This document shows, piece after piece, positions 53,235-63,372 of a stretch of DNA of 64,000 nt. Source of the stretch: Streptomyces sp. Tue6028 (GTDB lineage Bacteria; Actinomycetota; Actinomycetes; Streptomycetales; Streptomycetaceae); the NCBI RefSeq assembly GCF_002300165.1, contig NZ_MLCE01000004.1, positions 75,120 to 139,119 on the forward strand, read 5' to 3'. Below the pieces are notes generated by a model. That model was not told the DNA's origin, ran no database searches, and saw nothing but the letters and a program-made list of their open reading frames with translations. Position 1 is the first letter of the stretch. Each line of letters starts with the position of its first letter. Position numbers and translations under genes: made by a program.

Positions 53235-54443
53235 ATGACCGCACCGCTGCACGAGACCCACCCGACCGGATCCGGCCGCCGACTGCCCGACACTCAGCAG
53301 GGCATGCGCCGCCGCAACCTGTCCAGGGTCATGCACACCGTCAGTGCCGAGGGGCCGCTGTCGCGGGCTGCCGTCGCCTCGCGGATCGGCCTGACACGGG
53401 CGGCCGTGTCGACGCTCGTCGACGAATTGATCCGCTCGGGGCTCCTCGAAGAACTGGGCCCCGAACGGCCCGGCCGGGTGGGGCGGCCGGGCTCGGCGCT
53501 GGCCGTCAGCGGGCGCGGTCCCGCCGGGATCGGTGCCGAGGTCGGCGTCGACCACCTCGCGGTGTGCGCCGTCGACCTGCGCGGCGACATACGGGCCCGG
53601 GCGGTGCGCCACGGCACGAACCGCGGCCGGTCGCCGGAACCCGTCGTCGAGGAGCTGTCGGCCATGGTGCGGCAGGTCGTCGCCGAGGCGGAGCGCGAGG
53701 GGCTGTGGCCCGCGGGCCTCGCGGTGGCCGTGCCCGGTCTGGTGGCGCGCGACGCCCGGACCGTGGTCCGTGCCCCGAACCTCCACTGGCAGGACACGGA
53801 CCTGAGCGCGCTGCTTCCCGCGGATCTGCCGCTCACCGTGGACAACGAAGCCAACTTCGGCGGCCTCGCCGAACTGTGGCTCGGCGACGCGACCCCGCGC
53901 GACTTCCTGCACGTGTCCGCGGAGATCGGTATCGGTGCCGCGGTCCTCGTCGACGGGCACCTGCTGCGCGGAACCCGTGGCTTCGCCGGCGAGTTGGGGC
54001 ACGTGCCGGTGCATCCCGACGGGCCGGAGTGCCCGTGCGGTGGACACGGCTGCCTCGAACAGTACGCGGGAGAGGAGGCCGTCCTGCGTGCCGCCGGTCT
54101 GGAGCCGGGCGAAGACCGGGTGGGACTGCTGTCCGAGCGCGCCGCGCAGGGCGACCCGCACGTACGGCGTGCCCTGCGTGATGCGGGCACCGCGCTCGGC
54201 ATCGCGCTGACGGGGGCGGTCAATCTGCTGGACCCCGAGACGGTCGTGCTGGGAGGTGCGCTGTCCGGTCTCGCACCCTGGCTGCTGCCGTCGCTGGAGG
54301 AGGAGCTGGCCCGCCGCACCGCGGGTCCCGCCTGCGCCGTGTCGGTTTCCCGGCTGGGGCCCGAGGGACCCTTGCTGGGCGCCGCGCATTCAGTGGTGCG
54401 AGGTGTGCTGGACGACCCGGCGGCGGTGGCGGAGCGGGCCTAG
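53235..54443 (+). CDS. xylR: ROK-family regulator of the xyl genes
   Basis: 402 residues. An N-terminal winged helix (about 24-75: RRRNLSRVMHTVSAEGPLSR, ASRIGLTRAAVSTLVDELI) joins a ROK domain: DNEANFGGLAE, EIGIGAAVLVDG, GFAGELGHVPV with His256, and the zinc-binding CPCGGHGC (C266, C268, C273). This is the XylR/NagC type: a sugar-responsive repressor without kinase activity. Position behind xylB makes control of the xyl operator at 51588-51616 likely. GGAGG is 1-5 nt upstream of the ATG at 53235. The symbol is by context. Confidence 0.92.
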   Translation: MTAPLHETHPTGSGRRLPDTQQGMRRRNLSRVMHTVSAEGPLSRAAVASRIGLTRAAVSTLVDELIRSGLLEELGPERPGRVGRPGSALAVSGRGPAGIGAEVGVDHLAVCAVDLRGDIRARAVRHGTNRGRSPEPVVEELSAMVRQVVAEAEREGLWPAGLAVAVPGLVARDARTVVRAPNLHWQDTDLSALLPADLPLTVDNEANFGGLAELWLGDATPRDFLHVSAEIGIGAAVLVDGHLLRGTRGFAGELGHVPVHPDGPECPCGGHGCLEQYAGEEAVLRAAGLEPGEDRVGLLSERAAQGDPHVRRALRDAGTALGIALTGAVNLLDPETVVLGGALSGLAPWLLPSLEEELARRTAGPACAVSVSRLGPEGPLLGAAHSVVRGVLDDPAAVAERA

Positions 54444-54612
54444 CCCGGGCACGCGGTGGTGGCGGAGCGCGCCCGGCCCGATACGACAGCGGTTGCGAAG
54501 GCGCGCGAAGCAGGCCCGGCCCGATCCACCGGTCATCGCGGGACAGGCTCAGCCGGACGCGCTTCGCGCCCGTCAGTACACGGCCGTCGGCACGCAGCCG
54601 TCTGCACGCCGG

Positions 54613-54668
54613 CGTCGGTGCGCGGGCATCGGTGCGCGGGCGTCGGTGCGCGGGCGTCAGCGCACAGG
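54613..54668. repeat. 14-bp tandem repeat, 4 units
   Basis: CGTCGGTGCGCGGG at 54613-54626 and 54641-54654, CATCGGTGCGCGGG at 54627-54640, and a diverged CGTCAGCGCACAGG at 54655-54668. Confidence 0.88.
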
Positions 54669-54695
54669 TGGGACTCCCCCTTTCGGGTGGCCGAG

Positions 54696-54722
54696 TTGTC
54701 CACAGTCACGGACTTGTCCACG
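54696..54722 (+). promoter_or_regulatory. Pair of DnaA-box-like sites
   Basis: TTGTCCACA at 54696-54704 and TTGTCCACG at 54714-54722, direct orientation, 18 bp apart. TTGTCCACA is the preferred Streptomyces DnaA box. Two in 27 bp of non-coding DNA is unlikely by chance, but no dnaA, dnaN or parAB gene is near, so this is not the origin. Confidence 0.55.
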
Positions 54723-54780
54723 GACTGACGCCTCGCTCTTCCGGCCCAACCGGCAAGCGCCGTACCGTAATTCACGCGAG

Positions 54781-54807
54781 GCGCAGCCGCCCGGTGGGTG
54801 GCTGCGC
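54781..54807 (+). promoter_or_regulatory. Stem-loop in the permease leader
   Basis: GCGCAGCC (54781-54788) pairs with GGCTGCGC (54800-54807); it ends 24 bp before the permease ATG, just ahead of the G-rich ribosome-binding site, so it could affect translation. Confidence 0.5.
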
Positions 54808-54831
54808 GCCGGGCGGATCGGGGGGGTTCAC

Positions 54832-56316
54832 ATGTCGGGGGAGACAGTTCCAGGACTGCGGCGTGAGGCGATCGGGCTGCGCGAGGTCCTGTTCCAGAGC
54901 ATCACGGCCATGGCGCCGGCGGCAGCGGTCGCCGCGTCCATCCCGTCGGGCGCGGCTTTCGCAGGCGGCAGTCTGCCGCTGTCCGTGCTCATCGCGCTCG
55001 TGGCATGTCTGTTCACCGCCTCGTGCGTGGCCGAGCTGGCCAGGGAACTGCCCTCGGCCGGTTCCGTGGCCACCTACGCGGCTCAGGGCCTGCACCCGGC
55101 TGTCGGCTTCCTCGTGGGCTGGGGCTACGTGTTCGTCGAAGCACTCGTGCCGCCGCTGCTGCTCCTGCAGCTCGGCTTCACCACGGCGGGCACACTGCAC
55201 CAGGAGTGGTCGTCGTATCCGGACGACCTGTGGTGGCCCTGGTCGCTCGCGGGAGCCGCGATCATCGCCGTCGCGGGCTACTTCGGAGTGCGCGCCTCGG
55301 CACGCTTCGGCACCGTCCTCGGCGTCTTCGAGGTACTGGTCTTCCTGGTGTTCGCGGTATGGCTGATCGCCGAGGCCGGCGGCGACAACACCCTGTCGGT
55401 GTTCGGCACGTCCCACACGGCCGACGGATATGAAGGCATCAGCGGCGTGTTCGCGGGATCGGTGTACACCGTGCTCGCCTTCGCGGGGTTCGAGGCGGCC
55501 GCCCCGCTCGCCGAGGAGACAAAAGACCCGCGCCGCACGATGCACCGGGCCGTGCTCGGCGCGGCACTCGCGATCGGCCTCGTGTACGTCGTGACGACCT
55601 ACGCCATGTCCGTCTACTTCGGCCCGGACCGCTTCACCGGGTTCGGCGCCTCGGGGGCCGCCTCGTGGGAGGGCGTGGCACGCGCCTCGTTCGGCCTGTT
55701 CTGGGTGCTCGTGTTCCTTGCGGTGGTCAATTCTACGATCGCCAACGCCAACGCCTGTTCCAACGTCTCCACGCGAACGGCCTTCGCCCTGGCCCGGATC
55801 CGGGTGTTCCCCGCGCTCTTCGCGAGCCTGCACCCCCGGCACCGCTCCCCCGTCGCCGGCGTCGTCGTGCAGGGTGCGGTGGCACTCGCGGCCATGCTGG
55901 GACTCGGTTTCGCCTACGACCCCGTGACGGCGTTCCTCCTGCTCGCGACGGTGATCGTCACCGTGGTCATCGGCGTGTACATCGTGGTGAACCTGGCTTG
56001 CGCGGGCTACTTCCTGCGGCGCAGGCGGGAGTTGTTCCGCCCGGTGCGGCATCTCCTGTTCCCCGTGCTCGGGATCGCCGCGTTCGTTCCGGCGCTGCTG
56101 ACCGCGGCGGGGCTGCCGGTCTTCGACTTCGTCTCCGAGCTGACGGCTCCCGTGTCGTACGCCGGACCGGTGGTCGGGGTCTGGATGCTCGCCGGGGTCG
56201 CTGTGCTGATCGTGCTGCTGCGCCGTCATCCGGGGCGCATAGCCGAGACCGCGCGTGTCCACCTCGATGAGACCCCCACCGCCGAACCCCGGCAGAGCGG
56301 AGCCGTGCAGTCATGA
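54832..56316 (+). CDS. APC-family amino acid/amide permease
   Basis: 494 residues with about 12 membrane helices. The first helix motif (ITAMAPAAAVAASIPSGAAF) and SAGSVATYAAQGLHPAVGFLVGW (in parts) fit the amino acid-polyamine-cation superfamily; FEAAAPLAEETKDPRRTM matches the cytoplasmic loop FEaaatlgEEtkdPrr of that family. It imports a cationic or neutral amine or amino acid coupled to an ion gradient. G-rich ribosome-binding site just upstream. Its last codons overlap the acetamidase gene (ATGA), so the imported compound is probably the amidase's substrate or precursor. Confidence 0.94.
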   Translation: MSGETVPGLRREAIGLREVLFQSITAMAPAAAVAASIPSGAAFAGGSLPLSVLIALVACLFTASCVAELARELPSAGSVATYAAQGLHPAVGFLVGWGYVFVEALVPPLLLLQLGFTTAGTLHQEWSSYPDDLWWPWSLAGAAIIAVAGYFGVRASARFGTVLGVFEVLVFLVFAVWLIAEAGGDNTLSVFGTSHTADGYEGISGVFAGSVYTVLAFAGFEAAAPLAEETKDPRRTMHRAVLGAALAIGLVYVVTTYAMSVYFGPDRFTGFGASGAASWEGVARASFGLFWVLVFLAVVNSTIANANACSNVSTRTAFALARIRVFPALFASLHPRHRSPVAGVVVQGAVALAAMLGLGFAYDPVTAFLLLATVIVTVVIGVYIVVNLACAGYFLRRRRELFRPVRHLLFPVLGIAAFVPALLTAAGLPVFDFVSELTAPVSYAGPVVGVWMLAGVAVLIVLLRRHPGRIAETARVHLDETPTAEPRQSGAVQS

Positions 56317-57326
56317 GCGACCCCCGGATCCTGACCGTGCGGCCCGCCCCGGGCGAGTACGCGTGGACGTTCGGCGGTGCGCCGCCCGTGGCACGCATCG
56401 AGCCCGGCACGGTCCTCGACCTCTACACGGAAGACTGCTTCGCGGGACGGGTGCGGTCCGAGAAGGACCTGGTGTCCGAGGTCTGCGAGTTCCCCTATCT
56501 CAATCCGCAGACCGGCCCCTTCCACGTGGTGGGTGCGGAGCCCGGTGACACGGTCGCGGTGCATTTCGTGTCCATCGAGCCGGCTCGTGACTGGGCGGCA
56601 TCGACGACGGTTCCCCTCTTCGGGGCGCTCACTTCCACGCACACCACGGCCACCTTGCAGCCGCCGCTGCCGGAGACCGTGTGGATCTGGCAGCTCGACC
56701 GGGAGCGCCGCACCGCCCTGTTCAGTGCGCGTGACAGCGACATCGAGGTCGAGCTCCCGATGGATCCGATGCACGGCACCGTCGGGGTGGCGCCGGCGAA
56801 CCTGGAGGTGCGTTCGGCGCTGGTGCCCGACGCTCACGGCGGGAACATGGACACACCGGAGATGCGGGCGGGCGTGACCTGTTATCTCGGTGTGAATGTC
56901 GAGGGCGCCCTGCTGAGTCTCGGCGACGGGCACGCCAGGCAGGGCGAGGGCGAGACCTGCGGGGTGGCCGTCGAGTGCGCGATGAACACGATGGTGATCG
57001 TCGAACTCCTCAAGCAGGTCGCCACGCCGTGGCCGCGCATCGAGTCGGACACGCACATCGTCTCGACCGGTTCGGCGCGCCCTCTGGAGGACGCGTTCCG
57101 GATATCGCAGCTCGACCTGGTGCAGTGGCTGGTGCGTGACTACGGCTTCAGCGAGCTGGACGCCTACCAGTTCGCGACCCAGGCCGTCGAATCGCCGCTC
57201 GCCAATGTCTGCGACACCAACTACACGTGCGTGGCCAAGCTCCGCAAGGAGTGGCTGCCGACGCGAGAGACTCACCGCGGACTGCACCGGCAACTCCGCG
57301 AGAAGGCCGCCACCCTCCGGCGGTGA
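56313..57326 (+). CDS. Acetamidase/formamidase
   Basis: 337 residues, FmdA_AmdA family, which hydrolyses formamide or acetamide to acid and ammonia using a zinc-like metal. TEDCFAGRV near 37-45, NPQTGPFHVVGAEPGDTVAV near 64-83, MHGTVGVAP near 153-161, HGGNMDTPEM near 177-186 and LGDGHARQGEGE near 206-217 (metal-binding Asp/His/Glu) are the family signatures. Coupled to the permease by a four-base overlap. Together they look like a nitrogen- or carbon-scavenging unit for a small amide or an amide-yielding amino compound. Confidence 0.95.
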   Translation: MSDPRILTVRPAPGEYAWTFGGAPPVARIEPGTVLDLYTEDCFAGRVRSEKDLVSEVCEFPYLNPQTGPFHVVGAEPGDTVAVHFVSIEPARDWAASTTVPLFGALTSTHTTATLQPPLPETVWIWQLDRERRTALFSARDSDIEVELPMDPMHGTVGVAPANLEVRSALVPDAHGGNMDTPEMRAGVTCYLGVNVEGALLSLGDGHARQGEGETCGVAVECAMNTMVIVELLKQVATPWPRIESDTHIVSTGSARPLEDAFRISQLDLVQWLVRDYGFSELDAYQFATQAVESPLANVCDTNYTCVAKLRKEWLPTRETHRGLHRQLREKAATLRR

Positions 57327-57409
57327 GACACGCGAGCGCCGGCTGGACGCCCACCACGATCGAGACCATCCGCCACAGGTACCCCCCACACGTGAAAGGC
57401 GTACACACC

Positions 57410-58006
57410 ATGGAGCGAGCGAGATCGTTCCCGAGCCGCCGGCGGCTGCTCAAGGGCGCGGCCCTGGCCGCCCTCCCCTACGCGTTAGCCCCCGGTACAC
57501 GCGCCACGGCACAGACGGCCGTCGACTATCCGAGCGCCGAGTGGACCGCGGCGAGCAAGTCCAACTACACGGCGTCCAACCGGCCGACGACCTATCGGCT
57601 CAACTACGTGATCATCCATGTCACCCAGGAGAAGTACAGCGACACGCTGTCCATCTTCGCGAACCCGCAGAAGCAGGTGTCGGCCCACTACGTGGTGCGA
57701 TCGGCCGACGGACATGTCGCGCAGTGCGTCAGGGAGCGAGACGTCGCCTGGCACGCGGGCAACTGGGACTACAACACCCGCAGCATCGGTATCGAGCACG
57801 AGGGCTGGGTGGACCAACCCGCCTACTTCACCAACGCCCTCTACGAGGAGTCCGCCAAGCTCACCGCCTCGATCTGCACCAAGTACGGCATTCCGAAGGA
57901 CCGCGCCCACATCATCGGGCACTACGAGGTGCCGGGCACCGACCACACCGACCCCGGACCGAACTGGGACTGGACGCGCTACATAAGACTGGTCAACTTC
58001 GCCTGA
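57410..58006 (+). CDS. Tat-exported N-acetylmuramoyl-L-alanine amidase with TTA codon
   Basis: 198 residues. A twin-arginine signal (SRRRLLKGAAL, residues 9-19) leads to a type 2 amidase/PGRP domain with likely zinc ligands His70 (VIIHVTQ), His171 (IIGHYEV) and Asp181 (HTDPGP). NWDYNTRSIGIEHEG holds the substrate-groove strands. The enzyme should cut the bond between MurNAc and the stem peptide. Leucine 26, in the signal peptide, is encoded by TTA (57485-57487), so translation should depend on the bldA tRNA and rise in late or aerial growth. Weak AAAGGC ribosome-binding site. Followed by a large tandem repeat. Confidence 0.95.
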   Translation: MERARSFPSRRRLLKGAALAALPYALAPGTRATAQTAVDYPSAEWTAASKSNYTASNRPTTYRLNYVIIHVTQEKYSDTLSIFANPQKQVSAHYVVRSADGHVAQCVRERDVAWHAGNWDYNTRSIGIEHEGWVDQPAYFTNALYEESAKLTASICTKYGIPKDRAHIIGHYEVPGTDHTDPGPNWDWTRYIRLVNFA

Positions 58007-58176
58007 CACCCTGGCTCCCGGGCCTTCAGGGACGCCGAGGCCCGCAGGACGACGCCGACACCGCGACAGGATCGGCAGGCGGAGGTCAGCCGGCACGGGC
58101 CGGTCCGGCACGGCGGATGTACAGCTGCTCCGGGCTGGTCCGGCGTCGCGGTGGTGCGGGCCCTGCGGGTTCGGCC

Positions 58177-58446
58177 GGCAGGACGGACGTTGGGCACCAC
58201 AGGCACGGCCGGCAGCGCGGACGTGCGGGCACCTCGGGCTCGTCGGGCAGGACGGACGTGCGGGCACCGGGGGCCGGTCCGGCAGCGCGGACGTGCCGGT
58301 GCGGTGGACTCGGCCGGCAGGACGGACGTTGGGCACCACAGGCACGGCCGGCAGCGCGGACGTGCGGGCACCTCGGGCTCGTCGGGCAGGACGGACGTGC
58401 CGGCACCGGGGGCCGGTCCGGCAGCGCGGACGTGCCGGTGCGGTGG
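58177..58446. repeat. 35-bp tandem repeat, 8 units in a 139-bp higher-order duplication
   Basis: Four related units of 34, 35, 35 and 35 bp, beginning GGCAGGACGGACGT or GGCAGCGCGGACGT alternately, form a 139-bp block at about 58171-58309, repeated at 58310-58446 with one visible mismatch (58264 region). Units can fold locally (CCGGCA with TGCCGG). The rest of the 544-bp gap 58007-58550 is GC-rich, with a degenerate beginning of the array near 58141-58170 and no supportable gene. Confidence 0.93.
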
Positions 58447-58550
58447 CCGCCCCCACGGTTGGATTCGGTGCAAGGACGGGCACACAGCTTGTCCGGGCGC
58501 GCACCGGGAGTGACGATGGTCCCAGCCGCATCGCCTTCCGGGAGGCCGAG

Positions 58551-59855
58551 TTGACCGATCCCTGGGTGGCCCTGGAGCCAGGAGCCGACCCCGTCCAGCG
58601 CATGCGGGTCCTGCGTCGTGCGCATCAGTCGTTCACCGAGGCGGGCACGGTGACACGGCCGGTGCGGTCCGTCGTGGCCGACTCGTGGCGGCGTTCGGCG
58701 CGGGCCGGGGTGGCCCCCGACGGTACGGCGAGCGTCGAGCTCACCGACGGGGACCTCGGCTCCTACCGGGCGGAGCATCCGCTGGCCAGGGTGATGCCGC
58801 TGTTCCGGGAACTGATGGGGACGTTCGCGGCGGACGGGGAGCATCTGCTCGCGGTGTGCGACGCGCAGGGCCGGCTGCTGTGGGTGGAGGGCCATCCGGT
58901 GACGCGGCGGCAGGCGGACCGGATGAACTTCGTACCGGGAGCGCGCTGGTCGGAGACCGCCGTGGGGACGAACGCGCCCGGCACGTCGGTCGCCGTCGAC
59001 CGGCCGGTGCAGGTGTTCGCGGCCGAGCACTTCAGCCGGCGCGTCCAGCCGTGGACGTGTGCGGCGGCGCCGGTGCACGACCCGCGCACCGGGCGGGTGC
59101 TCGGCGCGGTGGACATCACCGGCGGGGACGGGCTCGCGCATCCGCACAGTCTCGGTTTCGTGCAGGCGGTGGCGCGGGCGGCCGAATCCCACCTGGCGTT
59201 GCTCGCACCGCCCGAGACCAGGAACGACGGCCTGGAGCTGACCGCGCTGGGCCGTGACGAGGCCCAGCTGCTGGCGGGGGGCCGCAAGATCAGGCTCAGT
59301 CGCCGGCACAGCGAGATCCTGGTGCTGCTGGCCCGGCATCCGGAGGGTCTGACGGGTGACGAGTTGCTGTGCGCGCTGTACGAGGACGAGTCGGTGACGC
59401 CGGTGACGCTGCGCGCCGAACTGGCCAGGCTGCGCCGACTGCTGGGACCGGGTCTGCTGGAGTCGCGCCCCTATCGGCTCACCGTGCCGGTCGAGTCCGA
59501 TGTCGCGGTCGTGGAGCGGCGGCTCGGGACCGGATCGGTGACGGCGGCCATGGCGGCGTACGCGGGTCCGCTGCTGCCGAGTTCGGGGGCGCCCGCGGTG
59601 GTCCGGCTGCGGCGCAGGCTCGCGGACGGTCTGCGTACGGCGCTCGTCGCCCGCCGCGATCCCGATCTGCTGGCGGACTGGGCGCGCGCGCCCTGGGGCG
59701 AGGACGACCTGGACGTGTGGCGCGCGCTGGCTTCGGTACGCCCGACGGCGGCCGTCCGGTCCCGGCTGGACGCGCTGGAGCGTGAGCTGACGGCGGCATG
59801 GCCTCGGGGCCGGGCGCCGGGCGGTGCAACGTCCTCGCAACGTCCGCACTCCTAG
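58551..59855 (+). CDS. GAF-domain transcriptional regulator
   Basis: 434 residues from a TTG at 58551, chosen because GGGAGG lies 6 nt upstream; an in-frame ATG at 58602 would remove 17 residues. Residues 20-60 ([23 protein letters not shown]) and the GAF domain about 75-215 ([35 protein letters not shown]) match AcoR-like sensor modules. There is no sigma-54 AAA domain; instead residues about 240-330 are a winged-helix region ([35 protein letters not shown]). It probably regulates the aldehyde dehydrogenase that starts 56 bp downstream, in response to a small ligand. Confidence 0.9.
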   Translation: MTDPWVALEPGADPVQRMRVLRRAHQSFTEAGTVTRPVRSVVADSWRRSARAGVAPDGTASVELTDGDLGSYRAEHPLARVMPLFRELMGTFAADGEHLLAVCDAQGRLLWVEGHPVTRRQADRMNFVPGARWSETAVGTNAPGTSVAVDRPVQVFAAEHFSRRVQPWTCAAAPVHDPRTGRVLGAVDITGGDGLAHPHSLGFVQAVARAAESHLALLAPPETRNDGLELTALGRDEAQLLAGGRKIRLSRRHSEILVLLARHPEGLTGDELLCALYEDESVTPVTLRAELARLRRLLGPGLLESRPYRLTVPVESDVAVVERRLGTGSVTAAMAAYAGPLLPSSGAPAVVRLRRRLADGLRTALVARRDPDLLADWARAPWGEDDLDVWRALASVRPTAAVRSRLDALERELTAAWPRGRAPGGATSSQRPHS

Positions 59856-59911
59856 CCTCGCGGCGAGAGCTGCCCAACGGCGGGCAGCGCTTCTCCGGGA
59901 GGCAGACCAGC

Positions 59912-61435
<1,524 letters not shown>

Positions 61436-61443
61436 AGCCCGAA

Positions 61444-61486
61444 GTCGGATGGCCTGGAGGCTTCGTTGCCCTCCAGGCCATCCGAC
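61444..61486 (+). terminator. Strong terminator after the aldehyde dehydrogenase gene
   Basis: Perfect 17-bp stem GTCGGATGGCCTGGAGG / CCTCCAGGCCATCCGAC with a 9-nt loop, 8 bp after the stop codon. The rest of the 309-bp gap (to 61744) holds nothing I recognise. Confidence 0.93.
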
Positions 61487-61744
61487 GCCGGAGCTACGCT
61501 CCACGATCAACACAGCGCCCAACGCCACTGCACGGGCTCCAAGTGAATCCGTCCCGGGCCAGCCACGGGCCGAGCGGCGTCCTCCGCGCACGGTCCCGCC
61601 CGCCGCCTTCGACGAGGCACCGCAGGGCCTGCTGGGCGTCAAGCCCACAGCCCAAAGAACAACGACATTGGTGGCGGCCGGCCCAGGGGAAGTCCCCGGC
61701 CACGGCGATGTCCTGGGAGAGGCGGCCGTCGCCCTGCGAGGAAA

Positions 61745-63079
61745 TCACGGGCCGTTGCTGACCGCCGTGGTCGAGGAGGCGTCCTGGCCCGGGTTGACGA
61801 ACACCCCGCCGGGGTAGCTGACATCGCACAGACCATCACCGTCGACGTCGCCGAGCGTCACGTCGGCGAGCCGCGTGGTCGACTGGTTGAGGTAGCTCCA
61901 GCGCCCGCCGAGCGAACTGGACTGGTACCACCAGGTGATGCCGGTGGCGATGAAGGCGTCGTTGACGCCGTCGCCGTCGAAGTCGCAGTACTTGCGCTGG
62001 CCGCCGGTGTAGGAGTCGAGGGTGTTGGCGGACTGGTGCAGCCCGGTCTCGGTCTGGTCCAGTGCGGCGTGGATGGGCAGGATCGAACCCACCCACAGGC
62101 TCGAATGCCGGAAAACGTTGTGCGACACGGTCATGCCGACACTGGGCGTCCCTCGCAATTTGACACCCGTGCCGTTGGTGTACCAGACCGTGTTGTACTC
62201 CACGTCCATGTACTCGCCCGCGGAGCCGCACTCGTAGCTGCAGGACGAGTCGTTGCCGTGCATGTCGATCTCATGGGTGTGCCAGACATGGGAGTTGTCT
62301 CCGCCGCCGCCCCAGATCAGGTTGCGGTACGCCAGATAGCCGTCTCCGGCCGAACCGTCGCCGGTGATCGCGTGCCGGTTGTAGTCGAACACGTTCCGCT
62401 CGACCAGCGCATAGGCGCCGTGGCCCATCACCACGCCGTAGCCCGCGCCGTGACCGCAGCAGATGATGCCGGTGGGGTGCTGGTTGTGGTGGATGTAGTT
62501 GTCGTGCACCCACACGGTCTGGGCGTTCCACAGGCCGATCCGGCTCTGGCCGTCCTGGATGTTCACCGCCGAGCCGCGCCAGTGATCGATCTCGCTGTGG
62601 TCGATCTCCACGTTCAAGCTCGAGTCCACCCGAATTCCGTCGGAGTCGCTGGTGTCGACCGCCGAATAGGGGTCGTCACTCTCCGCGCCCTGCAACCGGA
62701 TTCCGCTGAACCGCACGTTGTCGCTGTGCGTACCGTCCCCGTCGTTCCCGACCCTGAAGAGGATGTGCGGGAACGACGTCGTGAACAGCCGCGGGCCCTG
62801 CGGGCGCTGCGTCCGGTCACCCAGGATCTGGACGCCCGGGGCGACCGGCAGATACTCCCGTCCGGTCAGGTCCAGATCCACGTTCCCGGCGATCCGCACC
62901 ACCGCGTCCGGGGTGTCGATCGCCTGCACGAACAGGTCCTGCTGGCTGTTGGAGGTGATGGAGAAGACCGGCCCCGCGGCGGGGGCGGCGGACACCGCCG
63001 GACCTCCACTGAGCAGCAACCCGAAGGCGAACGCCACGGCGCCGCTCAGGGCCGAGCGTCGATGCCCGAAAAAGCCCAC
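61745..63079 (-). CDS. Secreted right-handed beta-helix protein with Ca-binding-type repeats
   Basis: 444 residues from a GTG at 63079, with GGGGG about 8 nt upstream; a GTG at 63121 has no such site. Signal peptide (VGFFGHRRSALSG, cleavage near VSA-AP). The body is a parallel beta-helix of the pectate-lyase type: SDNVRFSGIRLQG, NVEIDHSEIDHWRGS, TVWVHDNYIHHN, VERNVFDYNRHAI and DVEYNTVWYTNGTG repeat with His/Asn-rich turns. The C-terminal 100 residues hold two FG-GAP/VCBS-like loops, DFDGDGVND and DVDGDGLCD, expected to bind Ca2+. Polysaccharide lyase or hydrolase activity is likely; the substrate is unknown. Confidence 0.87.
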   Translation of the reverse strand: MGFFGHRRSALSGAVAFAFGLLLSGGPAVSAAPAAGPVFSITSNSQQDLFVQAIDTPDAVVRIAGNVDLDLTGREYLPVAPGVQILGDRTQRPQGPRLFTTSFPHILFRVGNDGDGTHSDNVRFSGIRLQGAESDDPYSAVDTSDSDGIRVDSSLNVEIDHSEIDHWRGSAVNIQDGQSRIGLWNAQTVWVHDNYIHHNQHPTGIICCGHGAGYGVVMGHGAYALVERNVFDYNRHAITGDGSAGDGYLAYRNLIWGGGGDNSHVWHTHEIDMHGNDSSCSYECGSAGEYMDVEYNTVWYTNGTGVKLRGTPSVGMTVSHNVFRHSSLWVGSILPIHAALDQTETGLHQSANTLDSYTGGQRKYCDFDGDGVNDAFIATGITWWYQSSSLGGRWSYLNQSTTRLADVTLGDVDGDGLCDVSYPGGVFVNPGQDASSTTAVSNGP

Positions 63080-63372
63080 GACTGAGCCCCCTTCGAAAGA
63101 GTGGACGATTGAATGTGTCACTGCGAGGTGAGCGTTCCACTCCGTGCCCTCCCGTGCCCTCCCGTTCCCCCGTCGTCCGCCGCGGGTCCCGGACTCCGGG
63201 CCTCATGCGCTGTCCACCTGCCCTACAACTTGGGCCTGTTCCCCCGCTGCGGCCTCTGCGCTAGGCTCACTCGTCGTCCCCCGCCTGTGGCAAGGCCACC
63301 GATCACGACCCACACGGCGGTCCGGCCGGCTTCACCTGGCGTTGTCGAGTGCACCCAGGAGAGAAATCAGCC
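63080..63372. other. Divergent intergenic region
   Basis: 293 bp between the beta-helix gene and the terminal gene, with promoters for both expected. TAGGCT near 63263 is a weak plus-strand -10 candidate. Short CCGTGCCCTC direct repeats (twice near 63139-63165) are visible. No gene seen. Confidence 0.4.

Larger units (their letters stand above)
54444..54831. other. Gene-free region upstream of the permease gene
   Basis: 388 bp after the ROK gene. It contains a 14-bp tandem repeat (54613-54668), a pair of DnaA-box-like 9-mers (54696-54722) and a stem-loop (54781-54807). An AT-richer stretch at 54758-54776 may hold the permease promoter. No gene is seen. Confidence 0.6.

Noticed and set aside
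54696..54722. The DnaA-box pair as the replication origin.
   Set aside because: oriC in Streptomyces has many boxes between dnaA and dnaN; neither gene nor a box cluster is here.
58177..58446. 35-bp repeats considered as CRISPR, and as coding in the frame joined to the GAF gene.
   Set aside because: No spacers and no cas genes. The upstream extension has no conserved content, and a strong ribosome-binding site at the TTG 58551 explains the real start.
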